Below, piece after piece: positions 24,664-36,385 of a stretch of 64,000 bases of DNA. Origin of the DNA: Fratercula arctica (lineage: Eukaryota; Chordata; Aves; Charadriiformes; Alcidae); NCBI GenBank assembly GCA_947846985.1, contig CANTUZ010000006.1, positions 47,287,207 through 47,351,206 on the forward strand, in the 5' to 3' direction. The notes beneath the pieces were generated by a model. It had not been told where the DNA came from. It searched no databases and saw nothing but the letters and a program-made list of their open reading frames with translations. The position numbers were made by a program, and so were the translations under genes. How positions within the stretch are numbered: position 1 is the stretch's first letter; every line of letters starts with the position of its first letter.

Positions 24664-25196
24664 ATCTTTTTTAAAATTTTATTTATTTGCACTTCGTTCT
24701 TGTTTTTTCTTCTCTTTGAAATTTTCCATTGTCATGCCTAATGAGCTGGCCAAAAGCGGGGATACATGAGGCACATAGAGACATCTGCAGAAGGGCTTTC
24801 TGAGGACTAAGAGCCTTTGCTGCTGCACACCAAACCTGATCCAACAGCTGAAAGATAACCCAGGAAAAGAAAAAGGGATTTTTTTTATTTATTTTATTTT
24901 TGTTAATAAGGACCTCATCCTCCATCTTGGTCACCGCTTGGCATCACAAACACAAACAGGGGGAAAGGCGGCATTTCAGCTGATACCGTTCACAGCAACC
25001 AACACATTCCTGGTTAGGTGAGGTATCAAAGGTGGCAAAACCAAGCAAGCAAACCATCAGTTGCTTGAGTTGAGCAGTCCTCTGCCTGTCCTTCAGGTCT
25101 GCAGACAACCTGCAGGACCTTTTTCCTCCGTATATTTCCCTTTTAGCCACACAGATGCTTCCTGGCCCCGAGCGCGGGTGATGCTGGTGCTTCTGC
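24664..25196. other. Unique sequence between two CR1 copies
   Basis: A/T-rich at both CR1-proximal sides, with a T/ATTT-rich tract around 24,880-24,905. No gene or repeat recognised. Confidence 0.5.
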
Positions 25197-25362
25197 AAAG
25201 AAGCCGTGGCTGCCCCATCCCTGGAGGGGTTCAAGGCCAGGCTGGATGGGGCTTGGAGCAACCTGGGCTGGTGGGAGGTGTCCCTGCCCAGGGCAGGGGG
25301 GTGGAACTAGGTGATCTTTAAGCTCCCTTCCAACTCTAACTGTTCTATGATTCTATTTTATG
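25197..25362 (+). mobile_element. CR1 LINE copy 3, short 3' fragment
   Basis: Plus orientation. It starts in the GAAGCCGTGGCTGCCCC block, passes GGTTCAAGGCCAGGCTGG and GGAGGTGTCCCTGCCC, and ends with the diagnostic TTCTATGATTCTATTTTATG. At about 165 bp it is a strongly 5'-truncated copy in the opposite orientation to copy 2. Confidence 0.93.
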
Positions 25363-28204
25363 ATAGAGGAAAAACTAGGGGGTAATTTTTCCCCCAGTTG
25401 GGTGCCATCTGGGAAGGACCCTGCAAAGCCCCTGGGGAGGGAGGAAGCGGCTGCATCGCCTGGCGGTGAGATGAGGGTTGGCTTTGGCATCTCATGAGGC
25501 TTGCAAGCTCCAGCACGGGACACCACCGTGCCTCCTGCTCCTGCACCCTATCCATAACCTCTGCTGAAGCCGTACTGCCTGTAGAGCAACAGGTCTGCGA
25601 GTGGTGGTGGTTCTGCCACTCCTCTGCCAGGTTTTCACATGGTCATTCACTTGCCACATTCCACAGCGACTCTGCAGCTCCTTAGGACAACAGGGTGGTT
25701 GCACCCTGTGTGTCACCTCACTAGGAGCTGGAAATGTGTTTTGCTGTAGCCACTTCAGAGCAGTGCAACGAGAAAGAGCCTGAAGGTGCTCCCATGAGGT
25801 GCACAGAGGGATGGGGCAGAACGCTGCCGGGCTCCAACTGCCGAGACCACCACAGCACCCGCGCGGGCGGATGGAGCCCCACGGACGTGTGCACCAGACA
25901 CCCCAGGAGAACCCCCGGGGGTCCGCGCCGGGGCAGCCCCTGGTGATGCTGCCATGGATGGAGCAGCCCCAAGACCACCTAACGTGGGCCAACTGGCATT
26001 AAGCCACATACACGCACCAAAAAAGCGATTTTTATTGTTTTGTCCCATAAGACCAGGATTCCAAAAGGAAAAGGGGCGGGGTGGGGGTGGGGGGATGTTT
26101 GCGGAAATCACATTGTCAAGTACTTATTATTTTTTTTTCCTTCCCCCTTCAAGGACCGCAATTGTCCTCCTAACTTTGGAGGAAGAGGCTGGGGAGGAAG
26201 TTTTGATGACAGGCGCTTGAACATGATGGCCCGACTCGGCCACGGTGCCTCCTGGGAGTTGTAGGCATATCTTCTCCCACCCAAATTGCTTTTTCTGGCA
26301 CAGCTCTGCAGCACAGGAACGCTCCCCATGACACAGCAGCAGCCCCATCCCGGTCCTCCCTGCCTGCACGGCCAGGGGACAGCAGGACCCCTGGATGTGA
26401 GATGCTCCGAAACAGCCTGGGGGCTGCTCAGGATCCAAATCTTCCCGGATTTGGCCAGAATATTTCAGTTTTCTTTCACACTCTCCCCCTCTCGCAGGAT
26501 TCCCATGGAAACAAAAACAAAGCTCTCGCTGTTTGGGTTTAGTTGGGTTTTTGGTTTTTTTTTTTTTTTTTTTTTTCCATCCTCTCGAGGAGGGGATGAA
26601 TTAAATTAGTAAATGAAAAGCTAAAAAAAAAAAAAAAAAAAAAAAGAAAATAATATAATATGTGTAGGGAATAAAACATGAGATACCACTTCTAGCTTGA
26701 TCTTCCCTGCAGCGGTGCATCTCCGATCTGTGTCGCCCCTGAAGAGCCTCAGGGGACAGAAATGGGCCTCAGAGCTAAAATTATACAGTATTTCTTGTAT
26801 TGTAAAGTCACTTTTGGGCAGGAAAAACCCAACCCCAACCCCTCCCACCCTGGAGGTTTGCTCCCTGACAAGATACCTGGATGCCACCGTGTGGCAGCTG
26901 CCCCACGCAGCCGCCGAGGGACAGGGGCTGCGGGGCAAGGCACGGCTTTAAGGGAAAGAAGAGGGAAAAAAATTAAAAAGGAGGGTTTGTTTTTTTTCCC
27001 CAGCAATTCACAAAATTTAAAGGAATGCCAAGCACGTCAGTATATGAAGCACAGTATGTGGAGGAAGGAGCGGGTGCAAACCGTCTCCTTCTGGTGTTAA
27101 GCTGAGACATATACTGTCTTTCTATTTAAAGCCCTGCGGTAGCGTGAATGCCAGGTTGGAGTGAGCTCAACAAGTCCATCTGAAAACAATATGCATGGTC
27201 CTCTCTGCCGCAGGATCTGGGCACCTGGCAGCTTTTCATGCCTTACCATTCCCACGCAGGGGGGTACGACCCACCTTTACCTGCTGGAGAACTGAAGCCT
27301 GGGTCTGGAAAGGCATTTAATTAACCGCAGAGACCGGTGTGACCTCCCTGGGGTGCAAAGCAGCTTTGGGACGGGGACACCAGCCTGCTCGGTCCTCATT
27401 GATGCTCAGTGATGCTCCCCTTTCTCTCCACCTGGGAACTGATGCTGGGTGCGACCCTGGCTGTGCTGAAGACGAGGGTTTTTTCTACCAACACTGGGCA
27501 CCCAAGCCATCCTGGCGAGGCCGAACCATCCTTCCTCCCCTACCAGCACCCCCAAACTGTCCCCTGCCAGGGGGGAGCAAGAAGAAAGGAAGACGCAACC
27601 CGGGGCCACGGTTTGGGGTTTGCCTCGTTTTTCCCTCAGCTACCTCAGCAGCACTGTTCCTAATGTATTCCGAGATGCAGTTCATTAAATGGAGAATTAC
27701 ACGTTTTATCACTTGTCCTTAACAGGTTGTCAGGTCGGTACGTTATTATTAGCAACAGGAAAGGAACTAACTAAAATATTCTTCAAGTATGCAACGAGCA
27801 CTTGAGTAAGGGTTAAGTAACGAGCGTTTCTCTAGCGAGGAATCTAAGCAAGACACACTCCACCCATTTAGTTAACAGACAAAAGCTTACATAAGCTGGA
27901 TGTTACATAAAATCCTAAAATTGGGAGCCGGAGAGCTCCCCCACCTTTGGACGGCAGCGCACCCACAGCCCACATCCACCTGAGCTGACACCGAAGGAGC
28001 TCGGAGCTGACACGCAGCTGATGGCCAGGCCTGGAGCTGGCAGAAGAAAGCAGGACAGACGGATGTGTCCTGCCTGACCCGATGGTCTCGCTTGGGCTAC
28101 GAGTCTGAATTTGCCCGCACACTGCTCCGGAAACAGCCCGGGCAGTCACGCGCTCCACAGAGCTTTATCATCGCGGGGATGAATATATATCTGTTCTCGT
28201 GTTA
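25363..28204. other. Non-coding stretch with a T22/A23 inverted pair
   Basis: A GC-rich patch at about 25.8-25.96 kb produces overlapping frames on both strands without homology. A T22 run at 26555-26576 and an A23 run at 26623-26645 face each other. At 26251-26265 the complement reads CCTACAACTCCCAGG, close to the ACTACAANTCCCA promoter motif. No gene recognised. Confidence 0.5.
26555..26645. repeat. T22 / A23 inverted pair
   Basis: Poly(T) at 26555-26576 and poly(A) at 26623-26645 with a 46-bp spacer; a transcript across it could fold into a long A-U hairpin. Confidence 0.85.
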
Positions 28205-28838
28205 TCATAAAATCACAGAACCATAGAATGGTTTGGGTTAGAAGGGACCTTAAAGCCCATCCAGTGCCACCCCCTGCCCTGGGCAGGGACACCTCCCACC
28301 AGACCAGGGTGCTCCAAGCCCCGTCCAACCTGGCCTTGAACCCCTCCAGGGATGGGGCAGCCACAGCTTCTCTGGGCAGTCTGGGCCAGGGGCTCACCAC
28401 CCTCACAGCAAAGAATTTATTCCTAATGTCTAATCTAAATCTCCCCTCTTTCCGTTTAAAACCGTTACCCCTCATTCTATGGCTCCCCTCCCTGACCAAG
28501 AGTCCCTCCCCATCTCTCCTGGAGCCCCTTTAGGGACTGGAAGGGGCTCTAAGGTCTCCCCGGAGCCTTCTCTTCTCCAGGCTGAACCCCCCCAGCTCTC
28601 TCAGCCTGTCCTCACAGCAGAGGGGCTCCAGCCCTTGGAGCATCTTTGTGGCCTCCTCTGGACCCGCTCCAACAGGTCCATGTTCATCTTGTGCTGGGGA
28701 CTCCAGAGCTGGACACAGTGCTCCAGGGGGGGTCTCACCGGAGCAGAGCAGAGGGACAGAATCACCTCCCTCGCCCTGCTGGCCACGGTTCTTTTGATGC
28801 AGCCCAGGATACGGTTGGCTTTCTGGGCTGCAAGTGCA
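28205..28838 (-). mobile_element. CR1 LINE copy 4
   Basis: Minus orientation, starting with the complement of the 3' end (AAATCACAGAACCATAGAATGG, read in two overlapping blocks) and running through the 3'UTR into ORF2. The minus strand reads AREVILSLCSAPVRPPLEH, then [20 protein letters not shown]. It stops after TTTCTGGGCTGCAAGTGCAC. It shares the [12 protein letters not shown] variant with copy 5 and looks fairly young. Confidence 0.94.
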
Positions 28839-29856
28839 CATATCGCGTGTGCCAGGCGAGGCTGAACATCTGATCCCAGGGTGCCATCCCAAGGGAATTG
28901 CAGCTGATGCTTAGGAAAGAGTAGGCAAATGGGGCATGGTTATGGGGGAACTTCTGCGGGACTCTCCCTGTCTCCAGGGATTGGCGAGCAAGGGACATTC
29001 CAAGCCCAAAGCGCTATCTTTGCAATTGTACAGCGCCTGACAGCTCTTTCTTTCACTAAACTGTCCGGTCAGGTTTCGAGTTCATGTGAACTTTCAACTT
29101 CCTCAACATCATGCAACAAAACCCACCACAATTTACCATCATTTATCTGCAGGGAAAAGGGAATCCGCGTCTTGCAAAATCAACTACTATAGCTAAAAAA
29201 GGGTGGGCTGGCAGCGGGTGCAACCTCTTCACCAGGTCTGGTGTGCCTGGAAGCCTGTCTGTCTCCAGAGAAATCATCTGCCTCAGGAAGGGAACACTTT
29301 TTCTCCCTTGCATCCCACCTTAAAACGCACTATTCCAACGCGCAGACAGCAGATTCAGCCCACATCAGTGGTTACTTCCTGGTCACGAGGACAAAAAAAA
29401 AAGCCTCAAAGAAGAGGATTTGCAATTCTTTTCGCAACCCAGACGCCCAATCCTCCTCTGATGCAGTTTCATGGGACGTCAGGGAGGGGAGAAGCCGGGG
29501 GAGACGGATCTTCAGACAGTGGACTGTCGGCAGAGCAAAGTGTCTCAGGAGTTATGCTCTGGACTACAGGGTGCTATTCATGACAGCGATCAGTTCGCTC
29601 TGCGGTACTTGCAGAAACATGCCAAGGCTGCTCTGTGATTCTGCCCGCCTGGCTTAGCGTTCGCGATTTGCCTAACCTTTGCTCTAAATAACTGGGAGCT
29701 GCGCGCAGGGAATTTTTGGTGCAGCTCCCCGGCTTCTAGAGCATCCTCCCCGGCTGCATCCCACAGCCTTCCCTGGGGTGTGTTGTAAGGAAGAGACAGA
29801 CAGAAGGCGGGCAGGAGGAGAAAGTGAAGAAATGAAATACAAGCTGTCTGACCCAC
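28839..29856. other. Unique non-coding stretch
   Basis: No gene, repeat family or conserved motif recognised between CR1 copy 4 and the purine tract. Open frames of up to 138 codons overlap each other in different frames and are taken as chance. Confidence 0.5.
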
Positions 29857-30095
29857 AAAAAAGGAAAGAAAGAAAGAGAGAAAGAAAGAAAGAGAGAAAG
29901 GAAGGAAGGAAGGAAGGAAGGAAGGAAGGAAGGAAGGAAGGAAGGAAGGAAGGAAGGAGAGAAAGAGAGAAAGAAGGAAAGAAGGAAAGAAGGAAAGAAA
30001 GAAGGAAAGAAGGAAGGAAAGAAGGAAAGAAGGAAAGAAAGAGGGAAAGAAAGAGAGAAAGAAAGAGAGAAAGAGAGAAAGAAAGAAAAAAGAAA

Positions 30096-30180
<85 letters not shown>
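29857..30180. repeat. Pure purine tract: (GGAA)n / (GAAA)n compound microsatellite
   Basis: From 29857 to 30175 (319 nt) the plus strand has no pyrimidine. It starts as GAAA/GAGA units, has a clean (GGAA)n block at about 29900-29958, mixed GAAGGAAA units, then a clean (GAAA)n block at about 30090-30172 that ends in GATAGAT. The only long frame across it is a low-complexity Lys/Glu/Arg artefact. Its final length is likely polymorphic. Confidence 0.97.
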
Positions 30181-32465
30181 CAGAATAGCCTGGCTTTGCT
30201 TTCTACCATGTTATCAGCATTACATCCAGATGGCATAGATAAGGCAGGGGTGACCCCTAGTGCCCTCTCCAGCTGCAGCTTCCACTGTCATTCCCTGTGT
30301 TCATATCTGAGCATAAAAAAAAGCAACACGGGAAGAAGCAGCACTTTTCAGATTTGTTCTTCATTCACAAAGCCCCGCTCTCTCTCCCCTTTCGGAAACA
30401 GAATCTCATTTTCTCTCCCCACTCAAACTCTATCACTGGGAGGCATTTGCTGCAGCATCTCTGTTGTCTGGGAACAAAATTAAACAGATTTACTTGTGTA
30501 AGAACTTATTATATTCCCTTGACTCTATCACAGTACATTTATGTTTGTTATCGAAAAGAAAGAAGAACCTATTTTGCTAACTCCGTGCTTGTCAATAGCT
30601 AAGAACAGCCATTCAAACTCCTGAGAAGAGACCTTTGTCTCGTATAAAGTGTATTTTGCAGCAGCAAGATGCTGAAAGGAGCGAGTCTTTCCCGTGACAG
30701 CCGTCGGCATGCACCATTATGTTGTTTTTTTTTTTCTAGCAATGTCAAAACTCGCTGGGCTGTGGGATGCTCATGGTGGGGGGGGGGGCTTTTCCTGGTG
30801 GTGTCACCTTTCCCTGAAAAATCTTAGACACCTCCTTGCAGCTTACTTTGGGATGCAGGTTTTTCCTCGAGGAAATAACCGATCTTAGCATAAGCCTGAA
30901 AGATCTTTAGCTTCCTGATAACGGAGGGCTTTGGGCATCTCCCCCTGAGCACAGGCTCCCTGTCCTGCAGGGTACCACCCCGATGCGCCGCTCTCAGGGA
31001 CGGGGCTGTACTTGCCATCGCTTGGCACCTCAGAATTTCACGTATTTAATAGGAACTCATCACCGTCACTGTCTCCTCAGTCAAAGAAACCATCAGACAG
31101 TCCCCACAGCGATGTCTCCCTCCTCAAGAGAGCAGCAAAGGCCCCTGCGCAGCCTCACGACCCACCACAGCCTCATCTCATGCCTCGCCAGCTCGGTGTG
31201 TCTTCCCTGCCCCTCGCAGGTGGGTGTCAGCATCGGCGGCCATCACCCCGGCACCCCTCCTGCTGCCTCACGCCGGCCGCACCGAGGCTCCATCGCAGAG
31301 CCCAGGTCCCCAGAGCTGCCACCAAGCTGCACCTTCCCCGCTCAAGCCCCGAGCCCGGTTCAGCACTTCCCAAACCAGCGGTAACCCCCCGGCCCAGCGC
31401 CAGGGAGCCCTTCCTGGGGCTGCGTCCCGACCCCCGAGCTCTGCGCGGGGCACGGCGTGGCTCTCCCACCCCGCACACAGCCCAGGCTTGCTCCATCGGC
31501 CCATACTCGCGGTGCCAACCCCATGTCCCAGCGCCATGGCCACGCCGCTGGCACCTCCTTCCCCTTTCGCTGCCCTCCAGCCCTTTTCTTCATCAGAAAC
31601 AACTTCCAGGTCTCAGCCAGCCCTTCCTCCCCACCATCCCCTTGCTTTCGCGCAGATCCCCTGGTCACTCGTCCCCAGGCTTCCTTCCCCTAAAGCCTCC
31701 CGGCTTCCTGCGCCCCTCTCCACCCCCTCACCCCTTCTCAAGGATCTTTGGTGGCATTCGGAGCCGGGACTCAGCCCGGCTGGGGATGGACCAGCTGCGT
31801 GATGCCTCTGACACAAGTGGGTTTCCTCATGGCAGGGTTAGGCGGGCGGGCTGTAACTACAGCAACTTCATTTTTTCCAGTTTTAGTTCTTTTAGTTCTT
31901 TATCTGTGCTAGACATAACGTTGTTCTGCTTATGTGCCTACTCTCCAAATCGTTTTTCCCTGGTTTTATATCTCCAGGTGCACACGTTCACATGTTTAAA
32001 TGAAAAGCAGCAGTTTCTGAGATGAAGTTCCTCCTCCCAATGTTTTATTTTTAAAGTAGGTTTCAAGGGGGAGATAAGAAGTGTGCTAGTCATTGCATAA
32101 TTTTAAGTTAGTTTTATCCAGTGTAAATCTCACTTTCTTTTCCTGCGCAGTGCAGAGATGCCCTGTGCTACGCAGCGTGCCGCCAGCCCGGCGTTGCTCT
32201 CGTGTCCCTGCATCCAGCACTGCTCCAAGCTTCCCGCTTCATTTCCTTTTCGCCTCCTGTTTTAATCGAGTATATGCAAAAATTTCATCCTCTGCGCCAC
32301 CGTTGGCTTCTCTCGCAGTGTTCTGTGCTGTTTCTCCTGACTTTCTTTTCCTTGTTAGCTTTAGTAAACACCATTTTCTCTTTATTGCTGTTCTGACTGC
32401 GTATGATACCCTGTGTAGAGAGAGTGCTAAAAAATCTCTCTCGATAGCACACGTATCTTTCTGTA

Positions 32466-32545
32466 GTTACATTTTTTTTTTCAATAGCGTATTTTTCTCT
32501 ACATTGTTACATTTTTTTTTTCAATAGCGTATTTTTCTCTACATT
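32466..32545. repeat. Exact 2 x 40-bp tandem duplication
   Basis: The unit begins GTTACATTTTTTTTTT and ends TCTCTACATT. The two copies are identical base for base, which points to a recent slippage or duplication event. Confidence 0.95.
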
Positions 32546-33703
32546 CTCATTTCTGCTTGGTGCTAGCTCCGTGTATTCCGGTTACACTCTGCATTTATCC
32601 AACTCCATCAGGCTGACGTGTGCCCACGGCTACCGGCAGTACGAGTTCTGAGTATTTTCGTCTAAACTCTGGCTTCATTACTCACACTATTAAAACGCTC
32701 AAAATTAGCTCATCGCTTTTGTTTTTGATTATCAGCTTTTTTTGCACGCTTTTGCAACAAGCCGCTTTCCTGCTTCCCTCAGATCCTTGTTCATACTATT
32801 GGGAAGTTGCTCTTGTGCAGGGAAAATGCTTTCCTGGATGTCACCTGAAGGTCAGCATCTCAGCCAGGCAAAGGTGGGTTTGACACAGATCCAGACAGTG
32901 AAACAGTCCATCATCAGGTGAAGCAGGAACATCATCATTAAAAATACTTTTATTAAAGACTGGAGGTTTTTTTTTCCTTCCAAAGGCTACACTTGCTCAA
33001 GGAAACTATAAATCCTGTGGCTTGCCTGACGCTGCAGGTCAGCCCGGATGGTCAGAATAGTTTACTCTGGCATTCATACTTAAAAGCTTACAAATATCTG
33101 GGCAAACTGCAACCCTATCTGGTAGAGAGATGGTCAGACAAGATAAGGGAGTTGCTGCTTCTGGGCTGAAATGCTCTGAATTTTCACCTGCGGTCCTGCC
33201 AAGACACCCCCTCCTCCCACAGCAGCTAGGAATGGAGCTCCTTCTACTTCTTTTCCTTTTTATTTGAGCTCTAACTTTGAAAAATTTGTTGGAAAACTGG
33301 CCTAAAACATCTTAGAGCACTTCACCTCCGTCTTCCTGGCGAGGGAGAGCCAGCGTTTTAGCACGGTTATTGTTGCAGTAGTGTCTCCCCAGTTTCTGAG
33401 CCGGGTCAATCAGAAGATGACTCACTCCGAGGAGTTTGTTCAGGGCTCCGAAGAAGGAGAGGAGACACTGCCAAGCTGGAGGCAGCTCTCAGACTTTGAT
33501 CCTTAACATGCTCCTCAGCAGCGAGCGCTTCCCCCGAAGTCCCCGTGCTGGGGACATGCGGCTTAACAGCCAGGACGGCTCCGTCCCCTCCTGCCACCGC
33601 CCTGTCTCCTGGTAGCCCACGGGCAGGTTGGCCGGAGGAAAGAGAGATTTTTATGTCGTGGGCCATTGGATGGATCACCACAGGATAAAAACAGAGGGTT
33701 GAA

Positions 33704-33735
33704 GGAAGTTTCATGGAAGTTTCATGGAAGTTTCA
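33704..33735. repeat. 11-bp tandem repeat, about three units
   Basis: GGAAGTTTCAT occurs twice in full, followed by a third unit lacking its last base. Confidence 0.9.
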
Positions 33736-35103
33736 AGACACCATGAGCTGGAAAAACCCTGCAGGGGATGCAGAAGGAGCAGGAGCCGGCTGAATGCGGG
33801 GGACTGAGGTGACCAGAAAGTCCCCCAGGGAAGGACCAGACACCCCGGGAGGGAAACGCAGGCTGGAGAGGATGACACCCCCCAACAGAAGGCAGACAAG
33901 AAAAGCTTTCATTTTTTCTTCAGAAAATCTATCCGGAAGCATAAAGCTAGTCTCAAAAAAGTTACTTTACTCTTTGAGAAGCACCCAGGCGAAAAGGCAA
34001 TAAGAAATGCTGTGAGCTGCCTTTCCAGAGTTTAAACCGAACGCAAAGCTGCCATCGGTCCCAGTTCCCCAGTGCTCTGCTCCCCATTTGCCCAAGCCCT
34101 CCAATAAAACCAGTACCGTAATTCTCTATTCCTCTTTTTTTTTTTTTTCCCCCAGAATCCCAGTCATTTTGCACAGCCCAAGTAAAACATGTAAAACCAG
34201 GCTTTGCCCCAGGATGAAAACTGAAAAAGGAAGAACAAGTGAAAAAAAAAAAAAAAACAAAACCCCAAACAATTGGAGAAACACAAAACTTTGCATACAA
34301 AACCCCAGATCTCAAAAGGGGGGTATGTTCTCACCTTCCTTTAATTCCATCCGTAAATCTGGGAAGACCAGAATATTTCAAATCACAGTGTGCTCAGTCA
34401 GAGGTACCCAAGTGTACCCAACACAGGATGAGTCGCCTTCGCATGGGAGTCTTTTTGAAGGAAATAACTGGACACAAGTGTTTATCCGAGGCTGGGGATT
34501 AGCGTGCTGAGCAGCACGGTATTTACCTACGTGTACCGCAACGCCCATTTGCCTGGCTAATCCATCAGGTCCTCTGGCAACAGAGGAAAACGTTAAAGGA
34601 AAAGCATGGAAAAATGTTTGCATCTCATGCCGGCTTCGCACTCTCTCAGCTGGCAATCGGTGTCCCATCATAGATTTCTGAAAGTTATTAACAAATATAT
34701 AAAGAACACTAACAAACAGAGCAACCGGTGGCATGCAGCCTTAGAGGTGTCAGTCACTATTAAACCTTTAAATGAAAGTGGCCGTGAAGTGCCAAATTAC
34801 CCTGTTTTACCCTCTGTTGCGCTTACTGAGGGAACGTAAACCTAAACGAGAACCGGTTCTTCAGCAAGCTAATTATAAGTATCTCATCCAGCACACCCAG
34901 AGGTGGGCAGCTTGCTTCTTACTTTCTTTATTTTTTAACTTACTTTGTTTTTCAACTTTCTGCCAGCCCCTAATGGATACCCGGATGCCCAGTTATCTCA
35001 GATCAGCTGGAGGAAGGTCATCGCTGGGAGTTTCCTGGCTCTCCCGCACGTAGATGAGTGACACGAGGTGTTTGGCCGACATCTGCTCCATCGCCACAGC
35101 CCA

Positions 35104-35145
35104 CATTTCCAGCTGAGGACACCTCATTTCCAGCTGAGGACACAT
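35104..35145. repeat. 2 x 21-bp tandem duplication
   Basis: CATTTCCAGCTGAGGACAC followed by two variable bases, repeated once. The copies differ only at the last position. Confidence 0.9.
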
Positions 35146-35759
35146 TCTGTGCTCATACAAGGAGGGCTGGCCGCTTATTTGGGGCCGCAGCATCATTCCT
35201 GGCATCTCTCCAGGCAGGTCCGTAGACAAACAACCAGCATTTACTTGGAATTTGTGTTAACATTGAATGGAAAAGCCGCTTTGGAAGACACCCGTTTCCA
35301 AATCTTTGGGTTCTCCCGGTAACCAAACATCCCCGGGCTGGTTTAGGGGAGGGAAGGCTGCAGCTGGGTGTGATTCAGAGCTGTATTTAGTATTGACTTA
35401 AGTAACCGAGGGCTTGCCCTGAGCAAACTGCCCGTCCCAGAGCCAAACACCCTTATCTCCTGGCAGCACCATTCCTTCTGCGTTTAAAGCAAAACCACGC
35501 TTTGGAGTCAGGAATGGAGTTAAGACGATGAAGGAGAGGACAACTTCACATCACTTTTTCCTGCTGTTAGTGGAATTCCCAAAATTAAACCTCGTGCCAA
35601 CGAGTGCCCCGCTGAGCCAGTCCTGGCAAACTCCCGCTCCGGCTGGCACTTACCTGGATCTGAACTAAATTCCCTGCAGAGTCCCCAGAAATGAGGCGAC
35701 ACGCCGTGCTGGGGCATCAGTCCGTGGGATGGAGCCAGCAGCGTGAAATCCCAGCATCG

Positions 35760-35972
35760 CCAGGGTGGAGGCGGCTATTCCCGGAGCCCCTCTGGAGCCT
35801 GGGGAGAGGACCGCGGCGCCTCTGCTCTGGGAGGCAGCTGACCCACAAGATGGGTGAAGTGAAGCGATAAGCGGGCGCAGAGACGCCAGCAGCAGCGCGG
35901 CATCGCCCGCCGCCGCTCCAGCTCTCAGGCGCTTCCTCTTTCCGACGTCACTTTGGTGTCACGACGAAAGAC
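35760..35972 (-). promoter_or_regulatory. Second CpG-dense segment, candidate promoter on the minus strand
   Basis: About 20 CpG in about 210 bp by hand count. On the minus strand it reads GTGACGTCGGAAAGAGGAAG, combining a CRE-like half site and ETS-like GGAA motifs. A GCGGCGGCGGGCGATGCC stretch and an AAGATGG-like YY1 motif (plus strand, near 35,848) lie downstream. This arrangement is typical of a TATA-less promoter. It could be an upstream PLD1 first exon or the start of a non-coding transcript; the choice is inference. Confidence 0.4.
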
Positions 35973-36385
35973 CAAAAAGCAAGCAGCTCGTGGCCGTTGG
36001 GGTTGGTTTTTTTTTTTTTCTAAATAACTAGTTCAATCTTTATTTTAAAGGTAGGAAGGAGTGATTTTTTATCTCAGAGCAGTGGGGGAAAAAAATGTAT
36101 AATATTGCTGCATCTAATCATATTAAATGGAAAGGAAAAATTCCCTGCAGTTTTCAGAAAAGTGGGCAAAATTAAGACTCTGGCCAGCCTCTTGTCGTCA
36201 TTTTTAACAGATCTGTGCTGCGAGCATGATATTACTTAAAAGCAGGTGAGCAGAGGTAAGGCAGTGAGGGGCTACACAGTGATGGCAGAGGAAAAGGTGC
36301 TTCAGGACTGCAAGTTCTGGTTCAAAACACCCGGTCCCTGCTAGAGCATGCTCATCTCGTATGAAACCACTCGGCCATTCAACCA

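Larger units (their letters stand above)
30181..36385. other. Non-coding stretch, GC-rich patch and small tandem repeats
   Basis: A GC- and C-rich patch at about 31.1-31.8 kb yields a 337-codon plus-strand frame (31012-32025) overlapped by long frames in other registers; none shows a known domain. A 40-bp duplication lies at 32466-32545, an 11-bp repeat at 33704-33735 and a 21-bp duplication at 35104-35145. T-rich 34133-34149 and A-rich 34240-34257 runs are present. Confidence 0.5.

Noticed and set aside
29778..30188. 136-codon Lys/Glu/Arg-rich open frame
   Set aside because: It is a direct translation of the purine microsatellite; GAAA/GGAA units lack stops in this frame.
33020..33060. Resemblance to an ancient CR1-type 3' end (CAGGTCAGCCCGGATGGTCA)
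   Set aside because: Only about 25 bp similar and no flanking element structure; not enough to call a repeat.
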